A DNA stretch of 64,000 nt from Norana najaformis (GCA_964023275.1 OZ029915.1:13770712-13834711); one strand, 5' to 3'; shown: positions 31,831 through 45,721, numbered from the stretch's first letter. Numbers and translations are program-made. The notes: generated by a model not told the origin, from the letters alone.

Positions 31831-33350
31831 GAAAACATATTCCTATAATTTTTCTGAGATCTTAAGATTGTTTTGCATTCACTTGTTCTGGATGTTTTTG
31901 TTTTGCACTGAAGACCTGACAGCTGCAGTTAGCGTTTCAGTCTGTTGCTCCATCTATCAAGAATGACATCGCAACGATGTGGTCTCGCTTTTATCCTGAC
32001 AACAAGTCAATTGATGGAATAAATTCTGCAGTGAAGCAAAGAACCCTCTTTATATCATACAAAGCTGGAAAGTTGCACCAGATTTTGTTGGTGCTGAACA
32101 TTATCTTCCTAAAAGTGTTATTTTGTGCCAAGTTGCAATGGAATTCATGGAAATTACAAATATAAATTCTTGTAAATAATAGTAAAGAAACATCATGTCT
32201 GGTATTCTGGCTGTTTTTTATGTATGAGTACTTCCTTGGTTCATGTTCATGCAAGCAACTTGTAAACTATCTGAAGTTGAATGGTCAGTCAGTGAGGCCA
32301 TGGAATTCTGAATCCAGTTTGGAAATTGTAGATTTTCTTTATGTGGTGCAACAACTATGCAGCACAACCTTTATTCAGAATACTCAATGCATTGTTTTTA
32401 GTTTTACAAGGTATAACTGTTTAAAGAATTCATAATTTACCAGTAGATGTGTCCTACTGTTTAACAAACACCAGAAAAGTATTTATTGTCTTTGGAGTTA
32501 TGTGAACGACATGTCATAGTATGTGATAACATTATGCTAGGGAATCGTTGTGAACCAGTAATTTTATAGCTGTCTTGCAAACCAAGAATCTCGCAACTGT
32601 TAGGCCAAAGTCTGAACTCATGGCTGGAGCTTTGTGCAAGATGCTGGCAATACAATTGTTCTCATAATAACTGTGTTAGGTTAATTTTTTATGTTTGCTC
32701 ATTCTTTGTCGAGAAGCTCTTCACTTCTGATGTTGTTGTGTATTGCAACAATAAGCAATAAGCTTGTCAAGTTACTGTGTTCGAAGCCATAAATTTAAGG
32801 AATGGAGGCATGCATTTAATACAATTCATGAAAGATTTTATAGGCCAGTTACATCTGTGATGCCTGGTAACAAGTGACTTGTTGATTTATTTTCAACATC
32901 TTGCTCTGCTGATCCACTGTGAAGTGGTCATATTTGTTTCAAGTTGTACTTCCAGACTGTGCTGGTGGCATTTGAGCCATGCATTACAGTGCTGTGACAG
33001 TTTGTTCTATGCTATTTGTAAGCTCTCCAGCTTGCAGCATCATGGGAAAATACTTTTACTGTAGCACAGAATGTACTTGTAGGATGTAGCTTTTAAAATT
33101 CATACGTGCTATGTAGGCTGCAATAGATACTTGTCACCTGTTGTGGGGGTGATGTCCACTTGCTCTGGAATTGATTGCTTTTTATGGTTACTGGATAGCT
33201 ATAGGCCGCTGAGAGTTCGGATTGTTGCTCAGTTTGAGCCAGAGACAACACAGGTGATGAGATGTTATAGATTAGATGTAACTGAATACTATACTTGAAA
33301 CAGGCCTGACCACACTACTGTTAAAAGCTAAGGACCCCTTTGATGAGATG
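31831..33350. other. Intergenic or distal ADAMTS 3' region, no clear gene
   Basis: AT-rich sequence with short open frames on both strands but no domain motif, splice pattern or repeat I recognise. Confidence 0.4.
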
Positions 33351-33352
33351 GT

Positions 33353-33490
33353 TCATTCAATTTATTCAATCATTTATGTAGTGCCCTTCATGAAACTACT
33401 CAAAGGCACTCCCAGCCCAGCAAAAGAGAACATTCTTAATTTGGTGAGAAAAGTGGGACCTAGAGGTAGTACATCTAGAAATGAAGTAGA
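33353..33490 (+). repeat. Interspersed repeat, family C (copy 2)
   Basis: ATTTATGTAGTGCCCTTCATG...CTCAAAGGCACTCCCAG...AAAGAGAACATTCTTAA matches the order of 5370-5460. Confidence 0.55.
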
Positions 33491-34122
33491 GCAGGTGATT
33501 GTTAAATAGACTGCTGCTAACTACTGTTTACTGCAGTGTTGTGAGGTGCGCAGTACAGCCACATAGGCAGAGGGCATCTACACTACTTGTGTTTCACACA
33601 GTTTCCCAGCAATAACTAACAAATTATTTAAACCCCACAGGGGGACTTGAGTTTGGGCATCATTATATCTTGAGACTACAAAGCAAATTTTTAAAAATCT
33701 GTAAAGTTGATGAAGTTATTGTTGGCACATATGTACAGAAATCCTTGCTGCACTAACAGGAAGTCATGCCAATAAGGATAACAGCTGAAGCTGTATCAGT
33801 CCAGTACTATTACTAGAAGACATCATTGAAACCTGGGCTTCAAGCTAATTGTACTCTTTGTTATGACTCACTTTTTCATCTTTCAAAACATGACAATGTT
33901 TTCGGCTTAGGATTTAAACTTTTGTTAACTTTGATTTTTAAACTAGTATCTTTAAATTTTTTATAAGTTTGTCTTTTATTATCTTTTAAATTATCATATA
34001 AGAAAGAATTAATGAATTTGTGTAGTCTTTTGTAGGTTGTTTGAATGCGTATATTGCATTACAACTGCTACACTGACTGATCTTTGTACCTGCTTGTATG
34101 TGTATTAAGAACACTAGAATTG

Positions 34123-34128
34123 AATAAA
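34123..34128 (+). promoter_or_regulatory. AATAAA, possible polyadenylation signal
   Basis: AATAAA in TTGAATAAACAG on the ADAMTS strand, 4.75 kb past the stop. No transcript evidence, and other AATAAA occurrences exist nearby. Confidence 0.15.
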
Positions 34129-34784
34129 CAGTTAAGATGAAATTTGGTTAACATGAATTGTTCACACTAGTCCTCTGCATTTTGTGTTAAATGAATTGCG
34201 CTGTACTTGCTACTAAGTGACTGAACATCAATGCCTCATGCTTGCCTCACATTTAGCCAGGACCTGTCGACTGGCTAAGTGTGCCTTCGTTAGACCTAAA
34301 ACACACTTATCTTCAGCAGGAACATATTTGGCTGTACCTTGCTGTGTATTCCCTTAGCATTTTTTGTGATTTTAATATCTGCACAAAGTCTCCCTAATAA
34401 TGTTCTTATTGACTGCATTTGAAAATTATCTTCATGTATATTTGATATGCACAAAACCTTACTGACTTCATAAAGTGAACAAGTTTTCGCAGGTGTGCGA
34501 CATGAGCCTAAGAAAATGAGCAGGCAAGCAGTTACCAGGCATCACAAACTGTGAAATACAAATCAGATTCAAGAAAAGCTGCAACTAAAATTCTGTTCAT
34601 TTAGAAGCCATGCATGCATGTTGGTTGTCAGTGGTGGTTACTTTACCAGAAATTCTTGATAATGAAACCTGATTTTCCAGGAAGTTTTCTTTAACTCTTA
34701 ACCTAATTTTTTCAAATGCTGAGAGTTCAGTTCTACCTCTCGAGTGGATTAAAATATACAAGAAATGCTGGTATTATCAGCACT

Positions 34785-34856
34785 ACTTCTCTCCCACTGC
34801 TACTACTACTACTGCTGCTACTACTACTGCTACTACTACTACTGCTACTACTACTA
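34785..34856 (+). repeat. (TAC)n microsatellite
   Basis: TACTACTAC/TGCTACTAC run. Confidence 0.95.
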
Positions 34857-34859
34857 AAT

Positions 34860-36300
34860 TTTATAAGTTTTAAGGAATAGTTTCTACCTTGATAAAGTTG
34901 TCCTAATAAAATTCATCTAGTAATCTTGAGTGATTATACGCTTTTGGGCAACATAATAACAGAAATAATAATACTGACATATAAGCTCCTTAGTGAACTG
35001 TTCTGCCTTGGGTAGAGAAATAGTAAGAGCAATAAGAATGAAAATACCTGTGGCCATATAGTGCTTGAACACTGCTTTCAAAGTGTCATTACAAAGGTGG
35101 ACATTAGCAAGACTAGGCATGCCAGAAAACCACTGTCCACTCAGTTTGAAATCCCTTTAATGGAGATTCATTTCATCAGAATTAAAAATAACAATGGCAT
35201 TGACATCCATCAATGTTAGACATAATCTTGTGAGAAATGTATGGAGAAAGTGATAAGCTGAAGCTGACTGCACCAGGTTTCTAAAATATCTGAATAAAAT
35301 TTTAATTCTGTGAGAATCTCTTTTGGGTTATTATGTCATTTACATTAAGAAATTGTAAGTTTATGAGTGTAACCTAGCCTGAAACACATTAATTTAAAAA
35401 GTTGATATCTTGGAAGAATTATTCATTGAAAGCAGTTTTGTCATGTTGTAATAATAACCTATTGTTATTTCATGCATTTCTAATCTTTATTTATCAAACT
35501 TTGTGTGACGTATGACAGATCTTTTATGTGGTGCAAAAACCATACATGCCTGTGGACATGTGCATTACAGCCAGAAGGTTTTAAGAGTTTGGTTGCACTT
35601 TTCTGTATTATAAGTTTTTCATACTGCAGTTTTTTCATTCTAAGACTGTTACTGTTAGTACAACCATTATTTCATGTTAGTTTATGTTTCAAATGATATG
35701 AAGTGGGAGAATGGCTAATCTGCAATTTTCTGACTCCTATGGAGTCTTAATCATAAAGTTTAAATTACCTATTGATCTCCTCCGAGAACTGCTGCGACTC
35801 TGAGGCCTATGCTCACCAACCATGTTTCTCATGCAATTTCTTCTTAGGCCTTTCACAAAAAAATAAAATTTGAAAAACCTATCCTGATTCCTGTTCTCAA
35901 CATACTCCCTACTGTTGCAACTCCAAACAATATCCACTGTCTTCCTGTCTACTTGTGTAAGCTTTGAATTTTTACTCAAAACAAAACCTTCCGCAAGTTT
36001 CTTCACTAATTTTGTTGTGAATGAATGCAAGAGTGCCTGTGGCTAAACTGGTTCAAATTTGTGGGTTTTGAAAAAATGCCAAGTTAATGATTATGATTAT
36101 GAAGGGTTAAATTAGTTTGGTTTATTTTATTTTATTTTTTTTAAATTAATATTATTATCATTAAGCAAAGTAGATATGAGCCCTCAGGATTTAAAAACAT
36201 AGTGGAGAAGTGTCTGGATCGGTTAAACCTTGTCAAGTTATTATTATTTTAAGTTTTTTAAAATATTAACCGAGCCTTTGAAACAGAAATATTACATTAA
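34860..36300. other. Intergenic, no clear feature
   Basis: AT-rich. A minus-strand frame at 35737-36030 (97 codons, Lys/Arg-rich) has no motif that I know. Confidence 0.4.
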
Positions 36301-36316
36301 GAGGTAAAATATTATA

Positions 36317-36319
<3 letters not shown>

Positions 36320-36347
<28 letters not shown>
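36320..36347 (+). repeat. (TTA)n microsatellite
   Basis: About nine ATT triplets. Confidence 0.95.
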
Positions 36348-36349
<2 letters not shown>

Positions 36350-38105
36350 TTTGCCAAGGCTGTAATGAACCTTGGAAGGAGTTGGCATAGAAATGATATT
36401 CTGGAAATTTGTCCATGAGATGGTGCCACAGTGTAGCATTGGACACAGGTTTATTAAATTATTATTATTTATTAATTTAAGCATTTAAATAATAGTTTTA
36501 TAAACCCTTAAAAAATCAATGTTTAAGAAGGACCTACATGTTGATGGCAATCATCAGTTCAGGTTGTTCAAGATAGGAAACAAAGTTGCTGTATGCTGCA
36601 GTGGTATTTATTGTGTTGGGACCCACCCTGGAACAGTGATTTGAATCTAATCCTTTCCTCTTCTAGATTATCAGCAATATATCATCATCTTCATTATAAA
36701 CCCAAAGTTTTGAATATTGTAATTATTTTATTATGCTTTTTATAAATCTATGAATAATGTTAATTTATAAATAATTTCTTTCTAGTATAATTTGATTCAG
36801 TTTCTGTGTTATCATTGTTTTAATCATCTTTGCCCATTAGCATTTAGTAGTCCTAATATTTTCCACATTTGTAAAGTTGTAGGATTTTGGATGTATTCAG
36901 CAAAGCCATTTAAAAATCCTCTTCCACAAAAGCTATCTTGTTGATTTTGTTCTAATATGTAGAAGTTGCAGCTGTGATTCATAATCAGTTGCAGTTCAGA
37001 TTTGTCAGCAACTGGTTCTCTGCTTCTGTGGATCAGGACTTTTGTACTGTACAAAAGTATCATCCTTAGAACCTCCAGAACCCGCTGTGCTCAGTTTTTT
37101 CATCACTTGATCTGGGAGTCTATTGGCCTATTTTAATGTTATTTTTATAACTCAAGTACTCCTTCATTTTTATGTAGTCTGTAAAATATTCCTGTGACTT
37201 GCTCACTTACCAAAAATTAAAGGCTTGAAGGTAAAAACTGAAAAGTAAAAGCTAAGTGTTGAATAGAATGTTAGAATAAGTGCCCTCGAGGTTTGAGAAG
37301 ACTCCGTTAATTGTGTGCAGAAAGACAGAATTGGAAGTAAAGGGTACAGAAACTGTTAGCTTAGCCCATGTATTAAATATTACTGCCATTAGCTTTATGT
37401 TGCATAAATGACTGTAGTAAATTAGCTAAATCAGGAAAGTAGCAGTATTATTGATAATAGGTTTGTTTCATTTTATTCTGGCAAGAATGAAAGCCGTTTG
37501 CTGTCTACTTTTTAAACTTTTTTTAGGTCTCAGGACTATTTTAGGATTCTGTGTAAGACATTAGAAATGCTGCCTAGGCAATATAAGCTGGTTTTATATT
37601 TCTTATTTCTTGTATGACTCTAGCTTTGGACATGACATAATATTGCTAGAAAGAACTGAAGCTTATAGTATTAGATTAAACTCATTTTCCACGGCAAATT
37701 GGTCTTGTAAAAGATATTGCTAAGCATGTGAGTGGCAATGATTGAACCTTTAATCGATGCTTAAAGTCTCACAGAAGTACCTCACTAGTTTTCTATACAG
37801 TATAAATGTATGCTCAACAATACTGATTTTGCTTTGGCAAGAACATTATTTTTTGTTTTGAATGGATGCTGCTTATTTTCTGCAAAGGTACACAACAATG
37901 TCTTGATCACTATCAAGAATTTGACTTTGAATATAAGTAATGCTTTTTGTCATCATTGGCTAAGTCTAATATTACTCTTAAATTGCGTTTTGCAATGGTT
38001 TTCCTGCTTTCGACTGCTGTAATAGTTAATTTTGTTACAGTTTGGAAAAGGTTTGATTTGAAATGTTGTCTGTAACTTGTTTTAGTCATATGATATACTG
38101 TAAAT
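36350..38105. other. Intergenic, nothing recognised
   Basis: AT-rich unique-looking sequence. Confidence 0.4.
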
Positions 38106-38109
38106 TTAT

Positions 38110-38280
38110 CTGGTAGATGTAGTGAAAAATGCACACTTGATAGAAAACTAATTCCTTTTTTCCTGAATACTGGTATAAATTTTGTATTCTGCCCAAGAAT
38201 CATCGTTTGGCTGTTTTGGGCGATGGCATTGTTAAGCCAAGTAACGCCTTCCATGTCCTCATTATTTAACCTGTTATTTA
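38110..38280 (-). repeat. Interspersed repeat, family D (copy 2, inverted)
   Basis: On the minus strand ATGGAAGGCGTTACTTGGC, AACAATGCCATC and TCTATCAAGTGTGCATTTTT parallel 29650-29770. Confidence 0.6.
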
Positions 38281-38863
38281 CATCTTTAGCTCATGAGAGT
38301 CTGTTTAAGTGTATGTAGGTGTGTGCGTTTTTAATCAGCAAGTAAATGTGAACTACCAACTATGTATAATGCGGAGTTTAAGCAAGAACTGTAGAGTCAC
38401 TTCAACTGAATTATTTTGGTTCGGTCATTTGTTATTGCATCAGCATCAAAATGACATGAAAATAATTTACAAATGACTATAAAGTTTGCTGAGGAGCCTA
38501 TAGGATGGTTTGTAGTCCAGCTAGTTTTTTTACACAAGAACACATTGAATGTTTTATGTAGATAGGCAAATGCACTGGTTTAGCACAAATATTTTTATAC
38601 AAGTGTTTTCTTGTCTGCAAAAATGTGAGTTGCAATTCACTGCCATTTATGTGGATTTTGCATATCATGTTTTACATGTTATGTGAACAACAGCATTTAT
38701 AACTGCCATTTCTTTGGCTTTGGTCATTTTAACCACTATATAAATAACTGTTTGTTTTGATGCCATTGCAAAATTAATGGCAATTCTTCACACTGTTTGT
38801 TTAATTGTTCAATGTTTATTTATTTCGGTTTTGATTTATACCTTTGACCAATGTGTAAATACA

Positions 38864-38990
38864 CTGGAGACTCATTGTAACACGCTTTGATGTAACGCAA
38901 ATTCTGATATAAAACAGTTGGGACGTGAATCCCAAAATTGATTAACCTATAGAAACTGAACTTGATATGACATGACCTTGCTTATATCTT
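38864..38990. repeat. Possible mariner/pogo-like MITE remnant
   Basis: ACTGGAGACTCATTGTAACACG...TTTGATGTAACGCAAATTCTGATAT resembles the TTNGATATAACG terminal style of pogo-like elements. Only one end was seen. Confidence 0.25.
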
Positions 38991-38999
38991 GCTTCTTCA

Positions 39000-41030
39000 T
39001 ATTGCTCCCAATGACAGTGTTAAAATGAGTTTCTGGTGCAGGTTTCTTCAGTGATAGATCCATCCATAGTTTTTAAAAGTGGCCAAGTGAGCAAGGCTAG
39101 ACTGAACTATGCTGGAAACTTTTTTAGGATCTTTCGTTAGCCACCTAGACTTCTGACAGCAATTTTCTGTTTATGAAGCTTTTTTAGTCATTAAGACTGT
39201 TGAAGACATTTTGTCATTTTATGTTCAGAATTTCTGATTACCCTATTTAGTCGTCAGCTACTTCCAATTTTTGTTATAGTTTTCTTCCTTACATTCACAG
39301 ATTTTCATGATTTTCCTAAGAACTTTTCTCACTTGTTTTTAGCTTCATGAGATTTTTTTATTACCTTTCTTTGCTAGCGAGCCTTGCCAAACCAGCATGC
39401 TACCAAAATACCAAGGGGCCACAGCCAGATTGACCATCTGGATCCGTGCTATATTTATTTATTTATATACTGTAGGTATGTATAGATGTTGCAATAGATT
39501 ACATGATTCTTTTGACTGGCACATGATACATACAACTCAGACTTAGTTATGTCTTATTAGAAATATTATAGCTTGTTCTATTTACTTCTCTGAATTAACT
39601 GGGTATGGATCCTAAATCAAATGTTTTATATTTTTCAAAGTTAGTTTTCCTTGATTTGTAAGGTAATTACCACATAGTAATGATTTAATTGGTTCAGAGG
39701 CAGCACATACTTGTGTTTACATCTGTTAAAAATCCACTCATACCCCCACAAGTTCAGTTCTTTGCATTCTTTCAAAAACTAATAAATATAATAACGGAAC
39801 ATGATATGGTCTCATGTCTTCATTAATTACAATCGTAAAATGAAAGTTGTAGGTCGAGTTCATGCGGGAGTGTCTAAGAACTTTCACACACAATCGACCC
39901 CTTTTTAATGTTGAATTTTCAAATAGATTTAAAGTTTAAATGTAAAACAACATTTGTTTCACATGTATCTGTTACATTCTTAAGCTCATGTTGAATACAG
40001 ATCTCTGCACATGCCTTTCCTCATAAGGTCTTCAATTTACATCAACTATATATATGCCTGTTGAAAATCTGTTCAGTTTGTAAAGAAATATGCATATTAT
40101 TTTTGAAAACTCCTACACATCTGTATTTTATGTTGCCAACTTAATCTTCAATAGATGTAATAAGTCTGCTGTTACTGGCTTGCTCTGTTGTAATTTGAAT
40201 ATGATTTCAGTAAAACTTTTCAGTTTGACCACTTGATACGAAATAGAAGTTTTCTTGGATTTGGTATAAATGTACAATGATGTGAGTATTGATACAGACG
40301 AAAGGTTTTTTGGTGATAAACTGAAATTATGTGACTTTAGCTATGTCAGAATGTTTACAATTTCCAGTTTCTATGCCTGATTTAGATCTGTGAGATTTTG
40401 TTTTAAAATATTGTCTAAATGAAATGAAAGTAGGAAAAAGCCAACATTAGTTTAATGTTTATAGCTAACCATTTAAAAGCTGTTTATTTCTTGTTTCATG
40501 GTGGTAGGCAGCTATTTTATGTGGCAGTCATTCATATGCCGATTGCTAGAATCATGTCTGATACAAAGCAGAATAACATGAGAGATCGTAGTGGATATCC
40601 TAGTGTTGTAGCATGGAGTACTGGTGCATAGAGGCAAAGGATATCCATGAGCGTTTCCAGTGATAAAGCGCATACTTGGATGGATAGAAAACGTAAAGAC
40701 ATTACCGCTCTTAGTGCTCTGAACAAGGAATTTTTACGTATTTATGACTTTGATATGTACAATGGAACATTTTTTAAAGTCGTTGAAAAGATTTTATTAC
40801 AATTAAAGTTGTGTAAATACTGTATGCTTCAAGAACAACAGCTTGTTATTAAATTCTATTGTGTGTTTATAGTAGTTAAACTATTCAGCAGTTTGAAAGT
40901 CTGAGTATTGTTCACTGTGTTCTACATAGAACTGTAACTGCTGGTAGCATTAATTATGCTGATGCCGCTTGAACAGAATATTTTGTCTCATGTAAGTCTT
41001 TTTCAAAGGTAAATTCATAAAAACTCTTTT
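39000..41030. other. Intergenic, nothing recognised
   Basis: AT-rich. A minus-strand frame near 40532-40726 and a plus-strand frame at 40647-40904 show no known motif. Confidence 0.4.
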
Positions 41031-41034
41031 ATTT

Positions 41035-43040
41035 ATTTCTTTATTTATTACAAGCATTTATAATGCACACAGTCATTAAATCTGAACCTGAGGCAGGGAT
41101 GCATGTTTGCCAGGGTCAAAATGGAGTTATGCAAATGCCAGAGTAAAACAGTGAGTCTTGACAAGTGATTTAAATAATGATAGTGAGTTGCCAAGTTGAG
41201 CCTTTTGTGGTAGACAATTCCAAACACGGCAGCTGAAAGCATGTGATCCTACACTTGTCCTGAACCTCGGTTCTAGCAACAGTCCAGGGGATATGGTGTT
41301 AGCAGATATGATGGAAGGCTGGTATTCTTGGTTTTGAAGGTCAAGCTAGCAATCTTAAACTTAATACTCATTCAATTGGAAGCCAGTGAAGCTCACAATG
41401 GCAATCTAATGGATTTGGCAATGAAGAAGAACATGTAACAACCCTAGAGAGAGTTTTGAACCACCTTGTACTTTTCTAGATTAAAACAGGATATACTATA
41501 TAATGCTACCTTCACATAGTCGAATCTAGGAACCAGCAAGGGTACGACCCACTTGTTTTAAACAAGTCATCAGTCCAAGAAAGCCTGATGTGACGAAATG
41601 TCATGAGTGTAGTAGAAGCAAGACCTGCAAATCGAAGATACATGTGAAGTCATAGTGCACGAGTTTTCAATGGTTATACCTAGAGTTTTAATTTTGTCTG
41701 ATAATGGGATTTCGGTTCCCGCAATGACAATAGATGAAGGGGAAGAGAGAGACTGAATAAGCTGGTGGGTTGTAAAAATAACTGCCTCTGACTTGCAGTT
41801 TTAGCTGAGGGATCTGTGAGAAAGAGAGAAAAATAGAGTTAAGAATCATCAGAACCCTAAAATAAACCTGAACAAAGATAATAAGCCGCACAGTCCTTAT
41901 GTAGATGAGGATTTTTAGTAGAGGTGTCACACAAGCAGTTTAGATTAGCCAGATGTGAGATAAGGATGGAAAACATCAGAATGGGATTTAACAAGGGAAG
42001 TTGGAATGAACTGAAGTTCTGATGATTTAGGGGAACATTTCCAAAGATTCTAGCAACTTCTGTACTGTAATGGGAGGTAAGGTACAAAACTCATTACCAG
42101 TATGTCTAACATCAGGAAACAGTTTTACCCTGTCTAACCCAGACCTACGCTTTAATGTTGCAGATTTTAAGCTCGATATTTTAGCAGCAAAAAAATTTGA
42201 AAAACCTAGACATAGCTTTTTGTCCTCAAGGTCACTAGATAAATTGGAAGAATGTTTGAGGAGGGAAGCAGCTTCTTTATGATGCCCCATCGGTCTTCAG
42301 AAGTTTCAGCAGTGTTCAACTGGTTACGGTAGAACTGCTGTCAAGATGTTACAGTTAGTTTGTTAGATATCCTGCATGCTCTTTGGTAGGCAATTCGATT
42401 GCTTTCCTGCAGTTTTCTTCCACCGACGTTCCAGATGATGATGATCATATTTGGCCTGCTTTGATTCATCAGAAAGCCATTTTGTGATTGGCTTGGCAGG
42501 TCTTCTACAGCATGTGTGAACAGGTGCAACTTTATCCAGCTCCCTCGAAACAACAGTAGAGAGTTGCTGTACAAAAGCATCTGCTGGCTGAGCAGGATCT
42601 GTAAACATTTCAGTGCTGAACAGCGCCAGCTCAAACTCGACTGTGTTGAGCTGCTTGATCAGGCAAAAGGAAAAACCAGCTGGACAATTGGATGTACCCA
42701 CAGCTACTATAGCATTGTTAAGACTATGGTCAGACTGACCCGAACATTTCCAACCGTCACAAGATTATCAGCGATTAGTAAATCCAGCAGATTTCCACAA
42801 CGAGTTGGAGTTGAAACATGCTGGTTGGGATCGAATGATATTAATAAATCATCTAAGGTGTCATCAATACAGTTCCAAATGCTACCCAGACAGTTAAAAT
42901 CATCACAGACAAGCAGGCGATCATTTTTACTGCTAGTAATTGTGGAAATCATGTCCGAAAATTCGTCATAGAAGGTACGAATGGAGCTTGATGGTGGCTG
43001 ACAGATGTTGGCAGTGATCAAAGACAATGCAGCTTTACCT
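41035..43040 (-). mobile_element. LINE (APE-type), decayed, endonuclease to 3' end
   Basis: Minus strand, in order: endonuclease end FYDEFSDMISTITSSKNDRL with VCDDFNCLGS (the GDFNxPG box), VSTPTRCGNLLDLLIADN; linker QLSTVVSRELDKVAPV; RT-side YSTEVARIFGNVP; C-terminus VGSHAFSCRVWNCLPQ and FKSLVKTH, then a 3' UTR ending in AATAAATAAAG-like sequence near 41035. Frames are broken in several places and the central RT catalytic region is missing or unrecognisable. Confidence 0.82.
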
Positions 43041-43317
43041 ATTCAGACCAGCTGAAGCTCATACTACGATAGATGAAAGGAGTCTGACAGAGGATGGACG
43101 GTGACTTGAGTGGTGGAACGGCTGACGACCTCCACCCGTGACCTCAGCCAGGGCCGCCGTCAACAGGCTTACGATGAACATGCTGAATGGAGAAACCTTC
43201 GGGTGCCACTCCATGCTTGATACAAATCAGTGCATCAAAAAAATGGCCAGATATTCAACTATGACTTCGTGGATAGTCGGCGCGGGTGATCACCTGCTTT
43301 TAAATTCTCGACCATCA

Positions 43318-43372
43318 GTTGGATGGATGGATGGCTGGATGGGTGGGTGGATGCATGGACGGATGGATTCTA
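43318..43372 (+). repeat. (GGAT)n microsatellite
   Basis: GGATGGATGG with GGGT and GCAT variants. Confidence 0.9.
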
Positions 43373-43484
43373 AGAGTTTATGGGCATCTTATGGCATCGA
43401 AGGCTCTGACATCGACAGAAAGAAATTTGTACAGTTCTCACTGTAACCTCGACCATTAGTTGAAAAGATAGACAGGCGTATTTG

Positions 43485-43660
43485 TATGCAGTGCATTTAA
43501 TCGTAATCGTAATCCCGAGATTTCTACAGCGCCCAACGAAAGCCAACGGGGGACCAGCTTATTCACAGGCGTTCAGTCAAAACAAAATCAATAGGCAAAA
43601 AGCGTTCGGTTCCAGATCAAGATCGAAAAGTCAAGCAGAGAGACAGCGTGGCAGTTACAA
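43485..43660 (-). mobile_element. LINE 3'-end fragment, family A (copy 2)
   Basis: AATCGTAATCGTAATC tail followed by GAGATTTCTACAGCGCCC...GGGGACCAGCTTATTC; over 85% similar by eye to copy 1. It directly abuts an RTE-like fragment on the opposite strand. Confidence 0.75.
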
Positions 43661-43661
43661 A

Positions 43662-44455
43662 TCTGTGATATGCTAATGACGCTGTTCTGTTGGTAACCTA
43701 GAAGATACAGGTGATAGTGGATTGCCTTGACCGGGCAAGCAGCAATCAGGGTCTGCTGATTAATGTAGACAAAACCAAGATCATGGTAACAAATGGTACA
43801 ACTTGCAACATCTGAGTTCAAGGCAATCAACTGGAACAGGTTGACACATTTCCATATCTTGGTTCACTGATAACCGAAAACTGAGTGCAGTAAAGAGATT
43901 TGGTCAAGACTCGCAAAAGAACAATGTGGGGGAGGTAGCATTAAAAATGTATAGAAAAGTCACGGCATATTACTTGCAACAAAGATAAGACTTCTGAAAG
44001 CTCTTGTATGGCCAGTGGCACAGCATGGATGCGAGAGTTGGACCATAAAGAAAGATGAAGAGGCAAGAATCAACGCATTTGAAATGAAGTGTCTGCGGCA
44101 GATTCTTACGAGTACTGTGGACTGCCAAGAAGACAAACGAATGGGTCCTGGAGATAGCAGAAGTGGATAGGAGTCTGCTCAGATTAATCAAAAAGAGGAA
44201 GCTGTCATACTTTGGGCATATACTACTAAAGAGTGGAGACTGCTTAGAGAAAGAGATCACAAGGGCACAATTTCTGGATCCCGAGCTCGGGGAATACCCA
44301 AGATGACGTGGATAGACAATATGAAATCGCGGACGAAATTATCGTCCAACCAGTTATTACAAGAAACAAGGAGCTGAAGCAGATGGTCAGAACTGTCAGT
44401 GGTGCAGCCAATCCTCGGCTCGAGGACGGTTAAAGACAAGACAAGAAACTACGGC
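43662..44455 (+). mobile_element. RTE-like LINE 3' part from the YADD box onward
   Basis: Plus strand: CYADDAVLLV-like (ATATGCTAATGACGCTGTT), GLLINVDKTKIMV, LEQVDTFPYLGSLIT, then the usual post-RT region (SYFGHILL-like, CLEKEI, VITRNK, NPRLEDG) and a stop near 44432. YADD is the reverse transcriptase catalytic motif. Multiple frameshifts. Same family as 25.8 kb. Confidence 0.85.
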
Positions 44456-44544
44456 TAAATCTGCGATGCTAACTTCGTACAGCTAAGTCTGTACTGGAGT
44501 CTTTTTAACCCAGATGAGTAATTTATATGGCAAAGTAAACGTCA

Positions 44545-44552
44545 GTATTAAC
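44545..44552 (+). repeat. Target-site duplication, left (8 bp)
   Basis: GTATTAAC, identical to 48114-48121 flanking element B. P elements make 8-bp duplications. Confidence 0.55.
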
Positions 44553-45309
44553 CAATGATATATACTCTATAGATGGAGCGCAGCCGGCAAATAACGCTGC
44601 GCGTTGTGAAGCCACCGTCGATACGCGACCTTGACCCGCGGTTTAGACATAGCCCACGTGTGTACAATGGGATGCCGCGTTAAACTAATGAAATGCTTTT
44701 GATTTATTCTGTTTCTTTGTCCGTATTTTTTCAAGTACAGAAAAGTAACAAATTTTCTTTGAAAGCGAGAAGAAAAAAATGCAAATTTTACTGTTTTATT
44801 TACGTTAGAAAATATTACTAGCCTACGAAGCCCTATGTATAAATGGCATTCGTAACCATTACATTTAGCAAGTGATGTGATGTACGTTTATGAATAAATA
44901 CTGTATTGCTTTGGCATTGTGGCTAGACAAAATGACTGTTTGCCTGAAAATAGATATATGCTTCATTCTACCTTCATCAAACTCGTATATAACAGAGACA
45001 TATCATTACTTGTCTTTAGGTAATCTTTATCAGAGCTGTAAATTGTACCATACAATACAACTAAAATTTGTTAATGCCCCCCTTACATAGTTCATAAGTG
45101 CACTTGAAGCAGGGTTATATAAGAACAACACCGTTGCAACAAATGTCCTTTTGAATTAAGTTTTCAGGTTTGCCAAATATTTCCAGCCCAGAAATAAAAG
45201 TGTAATTTCTTTAAGCCAACAAAAGAAATGCTGAAGAAAACAAAATCAGACAGTAGTAATCACGTCTCTGTTATTCATATAGCAGGCAGTTCTCAGCAGT
45301 TGTAAGTGC

Positions 45310-45400
45310 AAATATTTTTATAGCACCTCTTTAAGAAATGTCAGAAGTGCTCCTGACCTGACAAGGCAGAACCAGATAATTGACAAGCAGCTCAGTAGCA
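45310..45400 (+). repeat. Interspersed repeat, family C (copy 3)
   Basis: TTTTTATAGCACCTCTTTAAG...CAGAAGTGCTCCTGACC follows the order of 5385-5430. Confidence 0.45.
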
Positions 45401-45721
45401 TAAATTTTTCATCTGAATCAAAACTCCACACATGAAACTGCATTTGGGTTGCAGGATGCAAGAAAGCAAGTACATGTACAGGTATGCAGCCACGGAGAAA
45501 TATTTGCGAACCAAGGTGTTGATTATATACATATAACAAATCAATTTCACAAACTCTGATGAGCAATATTTATTTAAAATTCCACAAACTCAAATCATCA
45601 GTTTTTTCTAACTATAATTAAAATTTTGATATCAAACTCATTAAGAAATTGTTCACACATGCAAAAATGAAAAAATAACAAAATGAGACCATTATTGAAT
45701 GTGATTTATCACAACACAAAC

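Noticed and set aside
37913-38254. Minus-strand frame of 113 codons
   Set aside because: Its first third is part of repeat family D, also at 29.6 kb; no domain.
42516-42971. Plus-strand frame of 151 codons
   Set aside because: Shadow of the LINE endonuclease/linker on the minus strand.
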